DNA of 64,000 nt from JASGIT01 sp047601665 (GCA_047601665.1 JASGIT010000001.1:1984001-2048000); one strand, 5' to 3'. Counted from the stretch's first letter, positions 35,360 through 44,255 are shown. Numbers and translations are program-made. The notes: generated by a model not told the origin, from the letters alone.

Positions 35360-35389
35360 TGGCTCCATTTCCGCCGCCTGCTGGCACCA
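35360..35389. promoter_or_regulatory. Tandem TGGNNCCA operator, pair 2 of the oxidase/SnoaL region
   Basis: TGGCTCCA (35360-35367) and TGGCACCA (35382-35389), spacing 22 bp, 60 bp upstream of the SnoaL start. With pair 1, each divergent promoter has its own operator. Confidence 0.65.
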
Positions 35390-35448
35390 TGGCGCGCGCA
35401 GCGCCTGCCTAGCATCGCGGCCATGACTTCACAGGAGGGCCTCGCGCC

Positions 35449-35844
35449 ATGACCGCCACCACCGATTCCGCCGCGCTGCTTGCGCTGCTGCACCGCTTTT
35501 CCGACGCCTGGAACCGCCACGACCTCGAGGCGCTGATGGACTGCATGGACGCGGACTGCGCATTCCACGCCGTGGCCGGGCCGGAGGTGCTGGGCCGCAG
35601 CTTCATCGGGCGCGACGCCGTGCGCGCGGGTTTTGCGCTGGCCTGGCAAACCTGCCCCGATGCCGCCTGGCGGGACGGCGCGCACTTCGTCTGCGGCGAC
35701 CGCGGCGTGAGCGAAACCACGTTCAGCGGCACGCGCGCGGCGGACGGCAAGCGCATCGAGGCGCGCATGGTGGACGTGTTCACCTTCCGCAACGGCAGGA
35801 TTGCCGTGAAGAACGCCTTCCGCAAGGACCGGCCCGCGCAATGA
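35449..35844 (+). CDS. SnoaL/NTF2-like small protein
   Basis: A 131-aa alpha+beta cone-fold protein with LLHRFSDAWNRHDLEALMDCMDADCAFHAVAGPEVLGRSFIGRDAVRAGFA, the SnoaL-like/nuclear-transport-factor-2 pattern, ending DVFTFRNGRIAVKNAFRK. Such proteins are small hydrolases, isomerases or binding proteins. GGAGGG precedes the ATG. Its stop overlaps the start of the EamA transporter (ATGA), so they form a two-gene unit preceded by the tandem operators. Confidence 0.85.
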   Translation: MTATTDSAALLALLHRFSDAWNRHDLEALMDCMDADCAFHAVAGPEVLGRSFIGRDAVRAGFALAWQTCPDAAWRDGAHFVCGDRGVSETTFSGTRAADGKRIEARMVDVFTFRNGRIAVKNAFRKDRPAQ

Positions 35845-36794
35845 ACACCGGCTGGAAACGCGCCGACATCGCCGCCGCGCTGGCCGTGGTGCTGATCTGG
35901 GGGCTGAACTTCGTCGCCATGAAGCTGGCGCTGCGCGAGTTCACGCCCATGCAGCTGGGCGCCGTGCGCTATCTGTTCGCGGCCTTGCCGCTGGTCTTGC
36001 TGGTGCGGCGGCCCGCGCTGGCCTGGCGCTGGGTGGGGCTGTATGGCTTGGTGCAGGGCGTAGGGCAGTTCGGCCTGCTGTTCCTGGCGCTGAAGCTGGG
36101 CATGACGGCGGCCCTGGCCTCGGTGCTGATGCAGACGCAGGTGTTCTTCACCGCGCTGCTGGCCCTGGGGCTGCTGGGCGAAAAGCCCACGCGGGCGCTC
36201 ATGGGCGGGCTGCTGTTCGCCTTGGCGGGGCTGGTCTGCTTCGGGCTGAATTTCACAGCGGCGGGCGGCGCGGCCGGGGTGACCGCCATCGGCTTCGTGC
36301 TGACGCTGGGCGCGGCGGCCATGTGGGGCGGCACCAATATCCTGGCGCGGCACCTGCAGCGCATTCAGCCGGGCTACGACCCCTTGCAGTTCGTGGTCTG
36401 GTCCAGCCTTGCGCCCATCCTGCCCTTTGCTGCCCTGGGCTGGCTGACCGACGATGCACAGGTGCGCCAGCACTGGACGCAGGCGTCCTGGCAGGCCTGG
36501 GCGGGCGCGGCCTACCTGGGCTGGTTTGCCACGGTGGCGGCCTATGGGCTGTGGACATGGCTGCTCAAGCGCCACCCGGCCAACCAGGTCGCGCCTTTTG
36601 GCCTGGGCGTGCCCGTGGTCGGGCTGCTGGCGGGCATGTGGCTGCTGGGCGAGCACCTTTCGGCCTGGCAGGTGGCAGGCATTGCCTGCATTGGACTGGC
36701 GCTGGCGTATGTCATGTTCGCGGGGCGGGCAATGCCCCCAATGCGAATGGCGCCAAAGCGGCAGGCCCGTGGGCCACGGAGCGGATTGAAGTAG
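35841..36794 (+). CDS. EamA-family exporter (similar in layout to E. coli EamA/YdeD)
   Basis: A 317-aa ten-helix DMT transporter. Opening AAALAVVLIWGLNFVAMKLALREFTPMQLGAVRYLFAALPL, mid LASVLMQTQVFFTALLALGLLGEKPTRALMGG, and C-terminal QVAPFGLGVPVVGLLAGMWLLGE follow the E. coli cysteine/O-acetylserine exporter closely by eye. A basic tail (PKRQARGPRSGLK) ends the protein. Translationally coupled to the SnoaL gene. It may export a product of the regulon, possibly amino-acid-like. Confidence 0.88.
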   Translation: MNTGWKRADIAAALAVVLIWGLNFVAMKLALREFTPMQLGAVRYLFAALPLVLLVRRPALAWRWVGLYGLVQGVGQFGLLFLALKLGMTAALASVLMQTQVFFTALLALGLLGEKPTRALMGGLLFALAGLVCFGLNFTAAGGAAGVTAIGFVLTLGAAAMWGGTNILARHLQRIQPGYDPLQFVVWSSLAPILPFAALGWLTDDAQVRQHWTQASWQAWAGAAYLGWFATVAAYGLWTWLLKRHPANQVAPFGLGVPVVGLLAGMWLLGEHLSAWQVAGIACIGLALAYVMFAGRAMPPMRMAPKRQARGPRSGLK

Positions 36795-36828
36795 CATTCC
36801 CCCCATTGCTGACGCAAGGATTCCTTCC

Positions 36829-37194
36829 ATGAACGCCACCGCCGAAACCACCACGACCGAAATGCCCGCTCCCATCCTCTTCACCGACAGTGCTGCCGCC
36901 AAGGTGGCCGACCTGATCGCCGAAGAGGGCAACCCCGACTTGAAACTGCGCGTGTTCGTGCAGGGCGGCGGCTGCTCGGGCTTCCAGTACGGCTTCACCT
37001 TCGACGAGATCACCAACGAGGACGACACGACCATGACCAAGAACGGCGTATCGCTGCTCATCGACGCCATGAGCTACCAGTACCTCGTGGGCGCCGAGAT
37101 CGACTACAAGGAAGACCTGCAGGGCGCGCAGTTCGTGATCAAGAACCCCAATGCCAGCACCACCTGCGGTTGCGGCTCCAGTTTCTCGGTATAA
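36829..37194 (+). CDS. erpA: Iron-sulfur cluster insertion protein ErpA
   Basis: A 121-aa A-type carrier that hands Fe-S clusters to target proteins. The three cluster cysteines are in GGGCSGFQYGF and TTCGCGSSFSV. FTDSAAAKVADLIAEEGNPDLKLRVFV and SLLIDAMSYQYLVGAEIDYKEDL are typical. AAGGATTCC precedes the ATG. A terminator follows 19 bp after the stop. Confidence 0.97.
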   Translation: MNATAETTTTEMPAPILFTDSAAAKVADLIAEEGNPDLKLRVFVQGGGCSGFQYGFTFDEITNEDDTTMTKNGVSLLIDAMSYQYLVGAEIDYKEDLQGAQFVIKNPNASTTCGCGSSFSV

Positions 37195-37213
37195 GAAAGT
37201 CCTTGGATTTCAG

Positions 37214-37237
37214 GCCGCCCGTGAGGGCGGCTTTTTT
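37214..37237 (+). terminator. Rho-independent terminator after erpA
   Basis: GCCGCCC-GTGA-GGGCGGC followed by TTTTTT. The T-run ends one base before the ATG of the next gene. Confidence 0.9.
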
Positions 37238-37238
37238 C

Positions 37239-38666
37239 ATGCAGCAAGCGCAGCCATCCGACCGCACCCTTTCCCTCCTGCTCTGGCTGGTGGCCGTGGG
37301 CTTTTTCATGCAGACGCTGGACGCCACCATCGTCAACACCGCGCTGCCCGCCATGGCGCACAGCCTGGGCGAGAGCCCGCTGAAGATGCAGTCGGTGGTG
37401 GTGGCGTATTCGCTGGCCATGGCGATGCTGATTCCCGCCTCGGGCTGGATCGCCGACCGCTTCGGCGCGCGGCGCGTGTACCTGTGCGCCATCGTGGCCT
37501 TCGTGCTGGGCTCGGTGGCCTGCGCGCTCTCACCCCGGCTCGACGTGCTGGTGGCTGCGCGCGTGCTGCAGGGGCTGGGCGGCGCGCTGCTGCTGCCCGT
37601 GGGGCGGCTGGTGGTGCTGCGCACCTTTCCGCGCGAGCGGTTCCTGCAGGCCATGAGCTTTGTGGCCATTCCGGGGCTGATCGGGCCGCTGATCGGGCCC
37701 ACGCTGGGCGGCTGGCTGGTGGAGGCGGCTTCGTGGCACTGGATTTTCCTCATCAACGTGCCCGTGGGCGTGGTGGGCTGCATCGCCACGCTGCGTTTCA
37801 TGCCCTACGTGCCGGGCGCGCCGGTCAAGCGCTTCGACCTGTCGGGCTATGCGCTGCTGGCCTTTGGCATGGTGGCGCTGTCGCTGGCGCTCGACGGGCT
37901 CTCGGGCTTGGGGCTGCGGCAGGCGGGCGTGCTGGTGCTGATGGTGTTCGGCCTGGCCAGTCTGGCGGCCTACTGGCTGCACGCGGCGCGCAAGCCCGAC
38001 CCGCTGTTCTCGCCGCATTTGTTCTCGGTGCCTTCGCTGCGCATCGGCTTGCTGGGCAACCTGTTCGCGCGGCTGGGCAGCTCGTGTATGCCGTTCCTGA
38101 TTCCGCTGCTGCTGCAGGTGAGCATGGGCTACACACCCCTGCACGCGGGGCTGATGATGCTGCCCGTGGCCGTCGCGGGCATGGCCATGAAGCAGGTGGC
38201 CACGCCGCTCATCACGCGCCTGGGCTACCGCCGCGTGCTGGTGGGCAACACCATGGCCGTGGGGCTGATGATGGCGAGCTTCGCGCTGACGGCGCCGGGC
38301 CAGCCGCTGGCGCTGCACATCGTTCAACTGGCGGTGTTCGGCGCGGTGAACTCGCTGCAGTTCACGGCCATGAACACCGTCACGCTCAAGGACTTGACCC
38401 AGGCCAACGCCAGCAGCGGCAACAGCCTGCTGTCGATGGTGCAGATGGTGGCCATGGGCATGGGCGTGGCGGCGGCGGGCGGGGTGCTGGCGGCGTTCAC
38501 GGGGGTTTTTGGCGCGGCGGGCGGCGGCGGAGTGCAGACGCTGCACGCCTTTCAGGCCACGTTTGCGTGCATGGGGCTGATGACCGTGGCGTCGGCGGGC
38601 ATCTTCGCGCAGCTGTCGGCGGATGAGCGGCCCGCCACCAAGGCAGAGGCCGATCTGGAAGGCTAA
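37239..38666 (+). CDS. DHA2-type MFS multidrug efflux permease (MdtD/EmrB-like)
   Basis: A 475-aa, probably 14-helix, inner-membrane antiporter. Motif D1 LDATIVNTALPAMAHSLGESP, motif A GWIADRFGARRVYLCAI, motif C-like GFLIGPLIGPTLGGWLVEAASWHWIFLINVPVG, all DHA2 marks. Length matches E. coli MdtD (471 aa). The frame is open upstream through the erpA terminator; ATG 37239 is the first ATG after it, and GTG 37221 lies inside the stem. Substrates unknown. Confidence 0.9.
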   Translation: MQQAQPSDRTLSLLLWLVAVGFFMQTLDATIVNTALPAMAHSLGESPLKMQSVVVAYSLAMAMLIPASGWIADRFGARRVYLCAIVAFVLGSVACALSPRLDVLVAARVLQGLGGALLLPVGRLVVLRTFPRERFLQAMSFVAIPGLIGPLIGPTLGGWLVEAASWHWIFLINVPVGVVGCIATLRFMPYVPGAPVKRFDLSGYALLAFGMVALSLALDGLSGLGLRQAGVLVLMVFGLASLAAYWLHAARKPDPLFSPHLFSVPSLRIGLLGNLFARLGSSCMPFLIPLLLQVSMGYTPLHAGLMMLPVAVAGMAMKQVATPLITRLGYRRVLVGNTMAVGLMMASFALTAPGQPLALHIVQLAVFGAVNSLQFTAMNTVTLKDLTQANASSGNSLLSMVQMVAMGMGVAAAGGVLAAFTGVFGAAGGGGVQTLHAFQATFACMGLMTVASAGIFAQLSADERPATKAEADLEG

Positions 38667-39760
38667 ACCGGATACAGCGCACCCAGCACGCGCGGCCCGG
38701 CGGCGCCGGTCACGCGGGGCAGGTTGCCCGGCTGGCCCTCGAGCAGCCGGTGCGCGAGCCAGGCAAAGGCGGCGGCTTCGACCTGCAAGGGCGGCAGGCC
38801 ATGGGCGGCGGACGATTCCACGGCCCAGCCCGGTAGCAGGGCGGACAGGCGGCGCATCAGGTGGCCGTTGAGCGCGCCGCCGCCGCAGGCGATCAGCAGT
38901 TTGCTCTCTTTTCCGTAGCTGCTGACGCTTGATGCACAAGCGCTGGCGGTCAATTCGGCCAAGGTCGCTTGCACGTCCGCGGGTGGGGCCGAGGCAAACG
39001 CCGCGAGGCGCCCGGCCAGCCATTCGGGGTTGAACAGGTCGCGCCCCGTGCTCTTGGGCGGCGGCAGGGCCAGGTAGGGCTCGGCCTGCAGCGCGGCCAG
39101 CAGGCTGGGCAGCACGCGCCCGCTGGCGGCCCAGGCGCCGTCGGCGTCGTAGGGCTGGCCGGTGTGGCGCTGGCACCAGTGGTCCATGAGCGCGTTGCCG
39201 GGGCCGCAGTCGAAGCCCAGTACCTCGGCGCCCAGCACGCTGATGTTGGCGATGCCGCCGATGTTGAGCACGCACGCGGCGCGCCCGGCCTGCCCGAACC
39301 AGCCCTGGTGGAACGCGGGCACCAGCGGCGCGCCTTGGCCGCCCGCGGCCACGTCGCGGCTGCGGAAGTCGGCGGCGACGGCAATGCCGGTCAGTTCGGC
39401 CAGCAGCGCGGGCTGGTTGAGTTGCAGGGTGTAGCCCGTGCCATCGAACGCGCCGGGCTGGTGGCGCACGGTTTGCCCATGCACGCCAATGGCGCGCACG
39501 GCGCTGGCGGGCAGGTCCGCATCTCGCAAGAGCGCGTGCACCACCTGCGCATAGCAGCGCGCCAGCGCGTTGGCGGCCAGGGCGGCGCGGTGCAGTTCGT
39601 CCGCGCCGCTGGTGTTCAGGGCGAGCAGTTCTGCTCTCAGTTCAGGAGCAAAGGGCGCTGATGCGTAGCCGGTTACACGGCATTTGGGCCCTGAAAAGTC
39701 GGCCAGCACGCCATCCACTCCGTCGAGCGAAGTGCCTGACATCAGGCCGATGCAAATCAT
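38663..39760 (-). CDS. anmK: Anhydro-N-acetylmuramic acid kinase
   Basis: A 365-aa sugar kinase that recycles anhMurNAc from cell-wall turnover to MurNAc-6-P. Marks: MICIGLMSGTSLDGVDGVLADF, GVHGQTVRHQPG, ADFRSRDVAAGGQGAPLVPAFH, NIGGIANISVLG, FDCGPGNALMD and LLIACGGGALNGHLMRRL. Near residue 275 the repeat-encoded stretch ELTASACASSVSSYGKESKLL replaces the usual short loop before the GGG motif. Its start overlaps the M23 peptidase stop, so two wall genes are coupled. Confidence 0.96.
   Translation of the reverse strand: MICIGLMSGTSLDGVDGVLADFSGPKCRVTGYASAPFAPELRAELLALNTSGADELHRAALAANALARCYAQVVHALLRDADLPASAVRAIGVHGQTVRHQPGAFDGTGYTLQLNQPALLAELTGIAVAADFRSRDVAAGGQGAPLVPAFHQGWFGQAGRAACVLNIGGIANISVLGAEVLGFDCGPGNALMDHWCQRHTGQPYDADGAWAASGRVLPSLLAALQAEPYLALPPPKSTGRDLFNPEWLAGRLAAFASAPPADVQATLAELTASACASSVSSYGKESKLLIACGGGALNGHLMRRLSALLPGWAVESSAAHGLPPLQVEAAAFAWLAHRLLEGQPGNLPRVTGAAGPRVLGALYPV
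38903..38960. repeat. Dispersed palindromic repeat, copy 5 (inside anmK)
   Basis: CTCTTTTCCGTAGCTGCTGA, then CGCTTGATGCACAAGCGCTGG and CGGTCAATTCGGCC. Read on the minus strand it matches the consensus over its length and is translated in frame. Confidence 0.85.
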
Positions 39761-41139
39761 TCCGCCGAGGCTTGCTGGATGAGGTCCGCCGCGTCGAGCT
39801 GGCTGCGCATCAGGCCCGCGAGCCGGTTGAACGCGGGGCGCGCGGCGGCGGAGAGGGGCGTGGCTCCGTCGTTCTGCTGGGCGATGGTCAGCGGGTCGTG
39901 CTGCTCGCCGTTCACGCGGAACTCGAAGTGCAGGTGCGGCCCGGTGGCCCAGCCGGTGGAGCCCACGGCGCCGATGGTCTGGCCCTGTTCCACGGTCTGG
40001 CCCTTGCGCACGTCGATGCGGCTCAGGTGCGCATACACGGTTTCCTGGCCGTTGCGGTGGCGCACGAAGATCACGTTGCCGTAGCCGTTCTGCACGCCCG
40101 CGAATTCGATGGTGCCGTCGCCCACGGTGCGCACCGGCGTGCCCGCGGGGGCGGCGAAGTCGGTGCCCTTGTGGGCGCGCCAGGTTTGCAGGATGGGGTG
40201 CAGGCGCATGGCGAAGCCGCTGGAGATGCGGGTGAACGCCACGGGCGAGGTCAGGTAGGCACGGCGCAGGCTCTGGCCGTCCGGCGTGTAGTACGCGCCC
40301 TTGGCGCTGGGCGACTCCTGGAACCAGAGCGCCTGGTGCCGCTTGCCGCCGCTCTGGAATTCGGCGCTGAGCACGCGGCCCGTGCGCAGCACTTCGCCGT
40401 CGGCTTCCAGCGTTTCATAGACCAGCGAGAAGCGGTCGCCCTGGCGCAGCGCGCGGCGGAAGTCGATGCTGCCCGAGAACACCTCGGCCAGCTGCGTGGC
40501 CACGGCGTCGGGGATGTTGGCGTCGTCCGTGGCGGCGAAGAGCGAGCTGCGGATGATGCCGCCCGCCAGGCGGCTGCCGCTGACGAGCGGCGCGAATTCG
40601 ATGCGGGTGCTGAACTGGCCCGGGTCCTTGCGCTCCACGACCATGCGGCGGAAGGTGGTGCCGGTGCTGTTGGCGGGCAGCCAGCGCATGGTCAGGCGCG
40701 TGAGCCGGTGGTCGGCGGTGGCTTCGGCGGTCACCATCCGGTCGCCGTGGCCCAGCAGGTGCTGGCGCGCGGTGGCGTCGGCGCGCAAAAAGGCGGCGGC
40801 GGCGGGGTCGGCGATTCCCAGGCGCTGCAGCAGCGACTCGGCGGTGTCGCTGTCGCGCGTGCGGTCGCTGCGGTACAGCGACTGCGTGGGCAGGTCGGCG
40901 AGGGACGTGGCCACGTCGGCCAGGGGCTTGCCCTCGGCCAGCGAGGGCACGGGGTATTCAATGGTGCGGGTGGGCAGCTGGGCCGGGTCGGGCCCCAGCT
41001 GGGCCACGGCGAAGGCGCCGCCGCCGGCGGTGAGCAGCAGGGCGCCAATGGCGGCGGTGATGCGCTGGGGGTGTTGCCGGGCCGCACGCGCAAGCCGGTC
41101 GAGCAGGGCCTTGCTGGCCGCAGAAATGCCTTGGTTCAA
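39757..41139 (-). CDS. M23-family (LytM) peptidoglycan endopeptidase, MepM-like
   Basis: A 460-aa envelope protein. An N-terminal membrane anchor (about 27-48, AAIGALLLTAGGGAFAVAQ) is followed by a periplasmic region with a LysM/OapA-like part and a C-terminal LytM domain (about 305-400). Zinc ligands: MRLHPILQTWRAHKGTDFAAPAGTPV (H and D) and ATGPHLHFEFRVNG (HxH). It cuts peptide cross-links. The start is TTG 41139 with weak GGGGA upstream; no nearby ATG keeps the anchor. Coupled to anmK and divergent from tyrS. Confidence 0.9.
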   Translation of the reverse strand: MNQGISAASKALLDRLARAARQHPQRITAAIGALLLTAGGGAFAVAQLGPDPAQLPTRTIEYPVPSLAEGKPLADVATSLADLPTQSLYRSDRTRDSDTAESLLQRLGIADPAAAAFLRADATARQHLLGHGDRMVTAEATADHRLTRLTMRWLPANSTGTTFRRMVVERKDPGQFSTRIEFAPLVSGSRLAGGIIRSSLFAATDDANIPDAVATQLAEVFSGSIDFRRALRQGDRFSLVYETLEADGEVLRTGRVLSAEFQSGGKRHQALWFQESPSAKGAYYTPDGQSLRRAYLTSPVAFTRISSGFAMRLHPILQTWRAHKGTDFAAPAGTPVRTVGDGTIEFAGVQNGYGNVIFVRHRNGQETVYAHLSRIDVRKGQTVEQGQTIGAVGSTGWATGPHLHFEFRVNGEQHDPLTIAQQNDGATPLSAAARPAFNRLAGLMRSQLDAADLIQQASAE

Positions 41140-41278
41140 GAATCAGTCCCCGGGGGTGAGTACGCATGGGGCGCTGGCTGGCATTCACCTGCTGAGGGAG
41201 GGGCCTAGAATCCGCCTTTTGCGAAAAAAGTGGGCCGAAGTATAGCGGCGCACCTGCCAAAAAGGCGAAAAAACCTAT

Positions 41279-42511
41279 ATGAATCAATCGGATGTTACAT
41301 CTCAACCCGTTACCGACGGGGTGCGCCATGCGCTCGAAGTCTCGCTGCGCGGCGTGGAGGAATTGCTGCCGCGCGACGAGTGGACGAAGAAGCTGGCGCG
41401 CGCCGAGGCCACGGGCCAGCCGCTGCGCATCAAGCTCGGTTTGGACCCCACGGCGCCGGACATCCACATCGGCCACACGGTGGTGCTGAACAAGATGCGC
41501 CAGCTGCAGGACCTGGGGCACCAAGTCATCTTCCTGATCGGCGACTTCACCAGCCTGATCGGCGACCCCTCGGGTCGCAACAGCACGCGCCCGCCGCTCA
41601 CGCCCGAGCAGATCAAGGCCAACGCCGAGACGTACTACCGCCAGGCCAGCCTGGTACTGGACCCGGCGCGCACCGAGATCCGCTACAACAGCGAGTGGAG
41701 CGAGCCGCTGGGCGCGAGCGGCATGATCCAGCTGGCCGCCAAGTACACCGTGGCGCGCATGATGGAGCGCGACGACTTCCACAAGCGCTTCACCACCGGC
41801 CAGTCGATCAGCGTGCATGAATTTTTGTACCCGCTGATGCAGGGCTACGACTCGGTGGCGCTCAAGAGCGACCTGGAACTGGGCGGCACCGACCAGAAGT
41901 TCAACCTGCTCATGGGCCGCCACCTGCAGCAGGAATACGGCCAGGAGCCGCAGTGCATTCTGACCATGCCGCTGCTGGTGGGGCTGGACGGCGTGGACAA
42001 GATGTCCAAGTCGAAGAACAACTACATCGGCATCGCCGAGGACGCGAACACCATGTTCGCCAAGGTGCTGAGCATCAGCGACACGCTGATGTGGGACTGG
42101 TTCACCCTGCTGTCGTTCAAGAGCCTGGCCGAGATCGCCGCGCTCAAGGCCGAGGTGGCGGGCGGGCGCAACCCCAAGGACGCCAAGGTGATGCTGGCCA
42201 AGGAGATCACCGCGCGCTTCCACAGCGCGGAGGCGGCGGAGGCGGCGGAGCAGGACTTCATCAACCGCAGCAAGGGCGGCATTCCCGACGACATCCCCGA
42301 GGTGGCGCTCTCCGGCGCGCCGCTGGGCATCGGCGCGCTGCTGAAGCAGGCCAACCTCGCGCCCTCGACCAGCGAGGCCAACCGGCTGATCGACGGCGGC
42401 GGCGTGCGCGTGGATGGCGGCGTGGTCAGCGACCGTGGCCTGAAGCTGGACGCGGGCAGCTACGTGGTGCAGGTGGGCAAGCGCAAGTTCGCGCGGGTGG
42501 TGCTGGGCTGA
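41279..42511 (+). CDS. tyrS: Tyrosyl-tRNA synthetase
   Basis: A 410-aa class I aminoacyl-tRNA synthetase of the longer TyrRS group. HIGH-type motif APDIHIGHTVVLNKM, KMSKS motif DGVDKMSKSKNNYIGI, tyrosine pocket GSDFTSLIGDPSGRN-type loop and LGGTDQKFNLLMGR. A C-terminal S4 RNA-binding domain covers the last ~65 residues (APSTSEANRLIDGGGVRVDGGVVSDRGLKL). A TAGAAT box about 70 bp upstream could be its -10. Confidence 0.98.
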   Translation: MNQSDVTSQPVTDGVRHALEVSLRGVEELLPRDEWTKKLARAEATGQPLRIKLGLDPTAPDIHIGHTVVLNKMRQLQDLGHQVIFLIGDFTSLIGDPSGRNSTRPPLTPEQIKANAETYYRQASLVLDPARTEIRYNSEWSEPLGASGMIQLAAKYTVARMMERDDFHKRFTTGQSISVHEFLYPLMQGYDSVALKSDLELGGTDQKFNLLMGRHLQQEYGQEPQCILTMPLLVGLDGVDKMSKSKNNYIGIAEDANTMFAKVLSISDTLMWDWFTLLSFKSLAEIAALKAEVAGGRNPKDAKVMLAKEITARFHSAEAAEAAEQDFINRSKGGIPDDIPEVALSGAPLGIGALLKQANLAPSTSEANRLIDGGGVRVDGGVVSDRGLKLDAGSYVVQVGKRKFARVVLG

Positions 42512-42517
42512 TCTTTC

Positions 42518-42575
42518 AGCCAAATCGGCCTCCAGCGCTTATGTAGAGAGCGCTGGGTGCTATTGAAACCATAGT
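42518..42575. repeat. Dispersed palindromic repeat, copy 6
   Basis: AGCCAAATCGGCCTCCAGCG, CTTATGTAGAGAGCGCTGGG and TGCTATTGAAACCATAG: a full copy with both arms. It starts 6 bp after the tyrS stop and ends next to the ribosome site of the following gene. Confidence 0.9.
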
Positions 42576-42586
42576 TGGAGGCTCTG

Positions 42587-42913
42587 ATGCCCTTGCTGCT
42601 GGCGCTCATCATTCCGCTGATTTTCGGCATGGCCATCAACCGGCTGTATCAGATTCCCCGCAGGCTGCGGCGGGGCGAACTGCGGCTGCCGGGCCGGCAG
42701 CGCGCCGCGCTGCACGTGGCCACGATCGCCGCCTATCTGGTGCTGCTCGGCTACACCGTGGCGCTGGCCGCCGCGCTGGTCCATGCGCTGCTGGTGGCGG
42801 ACAACCACCTGTCCGCGTACTGGGAGCTGGCCCTCTACATGGCCGCCTACCCGCTGGTGTACATGGGGGCGGCCTGGGTGTTCTATTACGGGTTCAAGCC
42901 GCCGAAAGCGTAA
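42587..42913 (+). CDS. Small hypothetical membrane protein
   Basis: A 108-aa protein with three predicted helices (MPLLLALIIPLIFGMAI; HVATIAAYLVLLGYTVALAAALV; LALYMAAYPLVYMGAAWVFYYG) and a basic loop RRLRRGELRLPGRQR after the first. TTGGAGGC lies 5 bp before ATG 42587. Function not recognised. It overlaps the convergent AraC gene by 28 bp. Confidence 0.75.
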   Translation: MPLLLALIIPLIFGMAINRLYQIPRRLRRGELRLPGRQRAALHVATIAAYLVLLGYTVALAAALVHALLVADNHLSAYWELALYMAAYPLVYMGAAWVFYYGFKPPKA

Positions 42914-43647
42914 CGCCCAGGCGTCAGCGCATGGTGCGCCTTGAAGCTGCGCTGCATGTGCGCCTGGTCGGCAAAGCCCATCGCGTGCGCCGCGTCGGCC
43001 AGCGGCGTGCCCTGGGCCAGCAGGCGGCGCGCGCCGTTCAGGCGCAGGTTCAGGCGGTAGACGCCGGGCGTCACGCCCGTGGCGGCCTTGAAGCGGCGGA
43101 TGAACTGCGCCGCGCCCATGCCCGCGGCCTCGGCCAGCGCCTGCACGCTGGGCGCGGATTCGGGCCGGGCGTGCAGGGTGCGCAGGGCGGCGTCCACGGC
43201 ACTGTCGCCCGGCAAGGGCGATGCGGGCTCGCCGTGGCGGCGCAGCAGGTTCAGCAGGTCTTCGGCGGAGGCGGGCAGGCGGCCGGGCTGGCATAGCCGG
43301 TCTGCCGCATCGGCGGCGCAGCCGCCCAGCACCCGGGCGGGAAAGCGCAGCGCCCGCACCCCCAGCTGCGCGTGCACCCAGTCGGCCTGCACGAACAACA
43401 TGCGGTACGACCAGCGCGCGCCGGGCACGGGGTTGCAGGCGTGCCACAGGCCGGGCTCGATCAGCACCACGTCGCCCGCGCGCACCGGCTCGGGGCCGCC
43501 CGCGTGGCGGAACTCGGTAACCCCGGCGTCCACGATGCCGATGGAATATTCGGCGTGCATGTGCAGCCGGAAGCAATGCGGCGCGCTGTGGCTTTCGCGC
43601 AGTTCGACCCAGGGCGCGGCGGGGTGGCGGTGGAACACGGTGCTCAT
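42886..43647 (-). CDS. AraC-family transcriptional regulator
   Basis: A 253-aa regulator. An N-terminal cupin arm with HCFRLHMHAEYSIGIVDAGVTEFRHAG and GDVVLIEPGLWHACNP precedes a C-terminal double HTH, including SVQALAEAAGMGAAQFIRRFKAATGVTPGVYRLNLRLNGARRLL and MGFADQAHMQRSFKAHHALTPGRY. This architecture is often found beside LysE-type exporters, where it responds to an amino acid. The start overlaps the LysE-type gene stop (ATGA), so both are made from one mRNA. Confidence 0.92.
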   Translation of the reverse strand: MSTVFHRHPAAPWVELRESHSAPHCFRLHMHAEYSIGIVDAGVTEFRHAGGPEPVRAGDVVLIEPGLWHACNPVPGARWSYRMLFVQADWVHAQLGVRALRFPARVLGGCAADAADRLCQPGRLPASAEDLLNLLRRHGEPASPLPGDSAVDAALRTLHARPESAPSVQALAEAAGMGAAQFIRRFKAATGVTPGVYRLNLRLNGARRLLAQGTPLADAAHAMGFADQAHMQRSFKAHHALTPGRYAFGGLNP

Positions 43648-44255
43648 GGCCGCAGCAGCATACCCCCGACGCTGGCCGCCAGCAGCGCCGCCAGCGCGGC
43701 GTTCAAAAGCCGTTCGCGCCGCGCGCTGCGCAGCCAGCGCTGCAGCGCCGTGCCCGCCAGCGCCCAGCAGCCCACGCTGAACAGGCAGGCCAGCAGCGAG
43801 ATGGCGCTGAACCAGGCCAGCGCCGCCCCGCCGGACGAGAGCACGAACAGCCCCAGGCCCGACAGCCCCACCAGCCACGCCTTGGGGTTGAGCGCTTGCA
43901 AGGCCGCGCCTTCGATGAACGCGCGCCACGGGCCGGGCAGGGGGCTGCCCGCCCGCGCGGCGGCCTGCCCCACGGGCGCGCGCGCGATCCGCCAGGCCAG
44001 CCAGAGCAGGTAGGCCGCGCACAGCCATTGCAGCGTGGGGGCGGCGGGCAGGTGCGCCAGCGCCCGTTCCGCGCCCCGGCCCAGGCCCCAGAGCATGGCC
44101 GCATAGCAGCCGCTGGCCCCGGCCACGTAGGCCAGCGCGGCGGTGCGCCGGCCCTGGCTGCCGTAGCGCAGCGCCAGGAGGTTGACCGGGCCGGGGGTGA
44201 TGGCGCCCGCGAGGGCAAAGCCCGCCATGGCGAGGGGGGAGGAAAGCTCTGTCAT
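43644..44255 (-). CDS. LysE/RhtB-family amino-acid exporter
   Basis: A 203-aa inner-membrane protein with about six helices. GAITPGPVNLLALRYGSQGRRTAALAYVAGASGCYAAML and GAALQALNPKAWLVGLSGLG are LysE-family marks. First gene of the exporter-AraC unit; the regulator likely controls its own exporter. Substrate unknown. Confidence 0.9.
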   Translation of the reverse strand: MTELSSPLAMAGFALAGAITPGPVNLLALRYGSQGRRTAALAYVAGASGCYAAMLWGLGRGAERALAHLPAAPTLQWLCAAYLLWLAWRIARAPVGQAAARAGSPLPGPWRAFIEGAALQALNPKAWLVGLSGLGLFVLSSGGAALAWFSAISLLACLFSVGCWALAGTALQRWLRSARRERLLNAALAALLAASVGGMLLRP

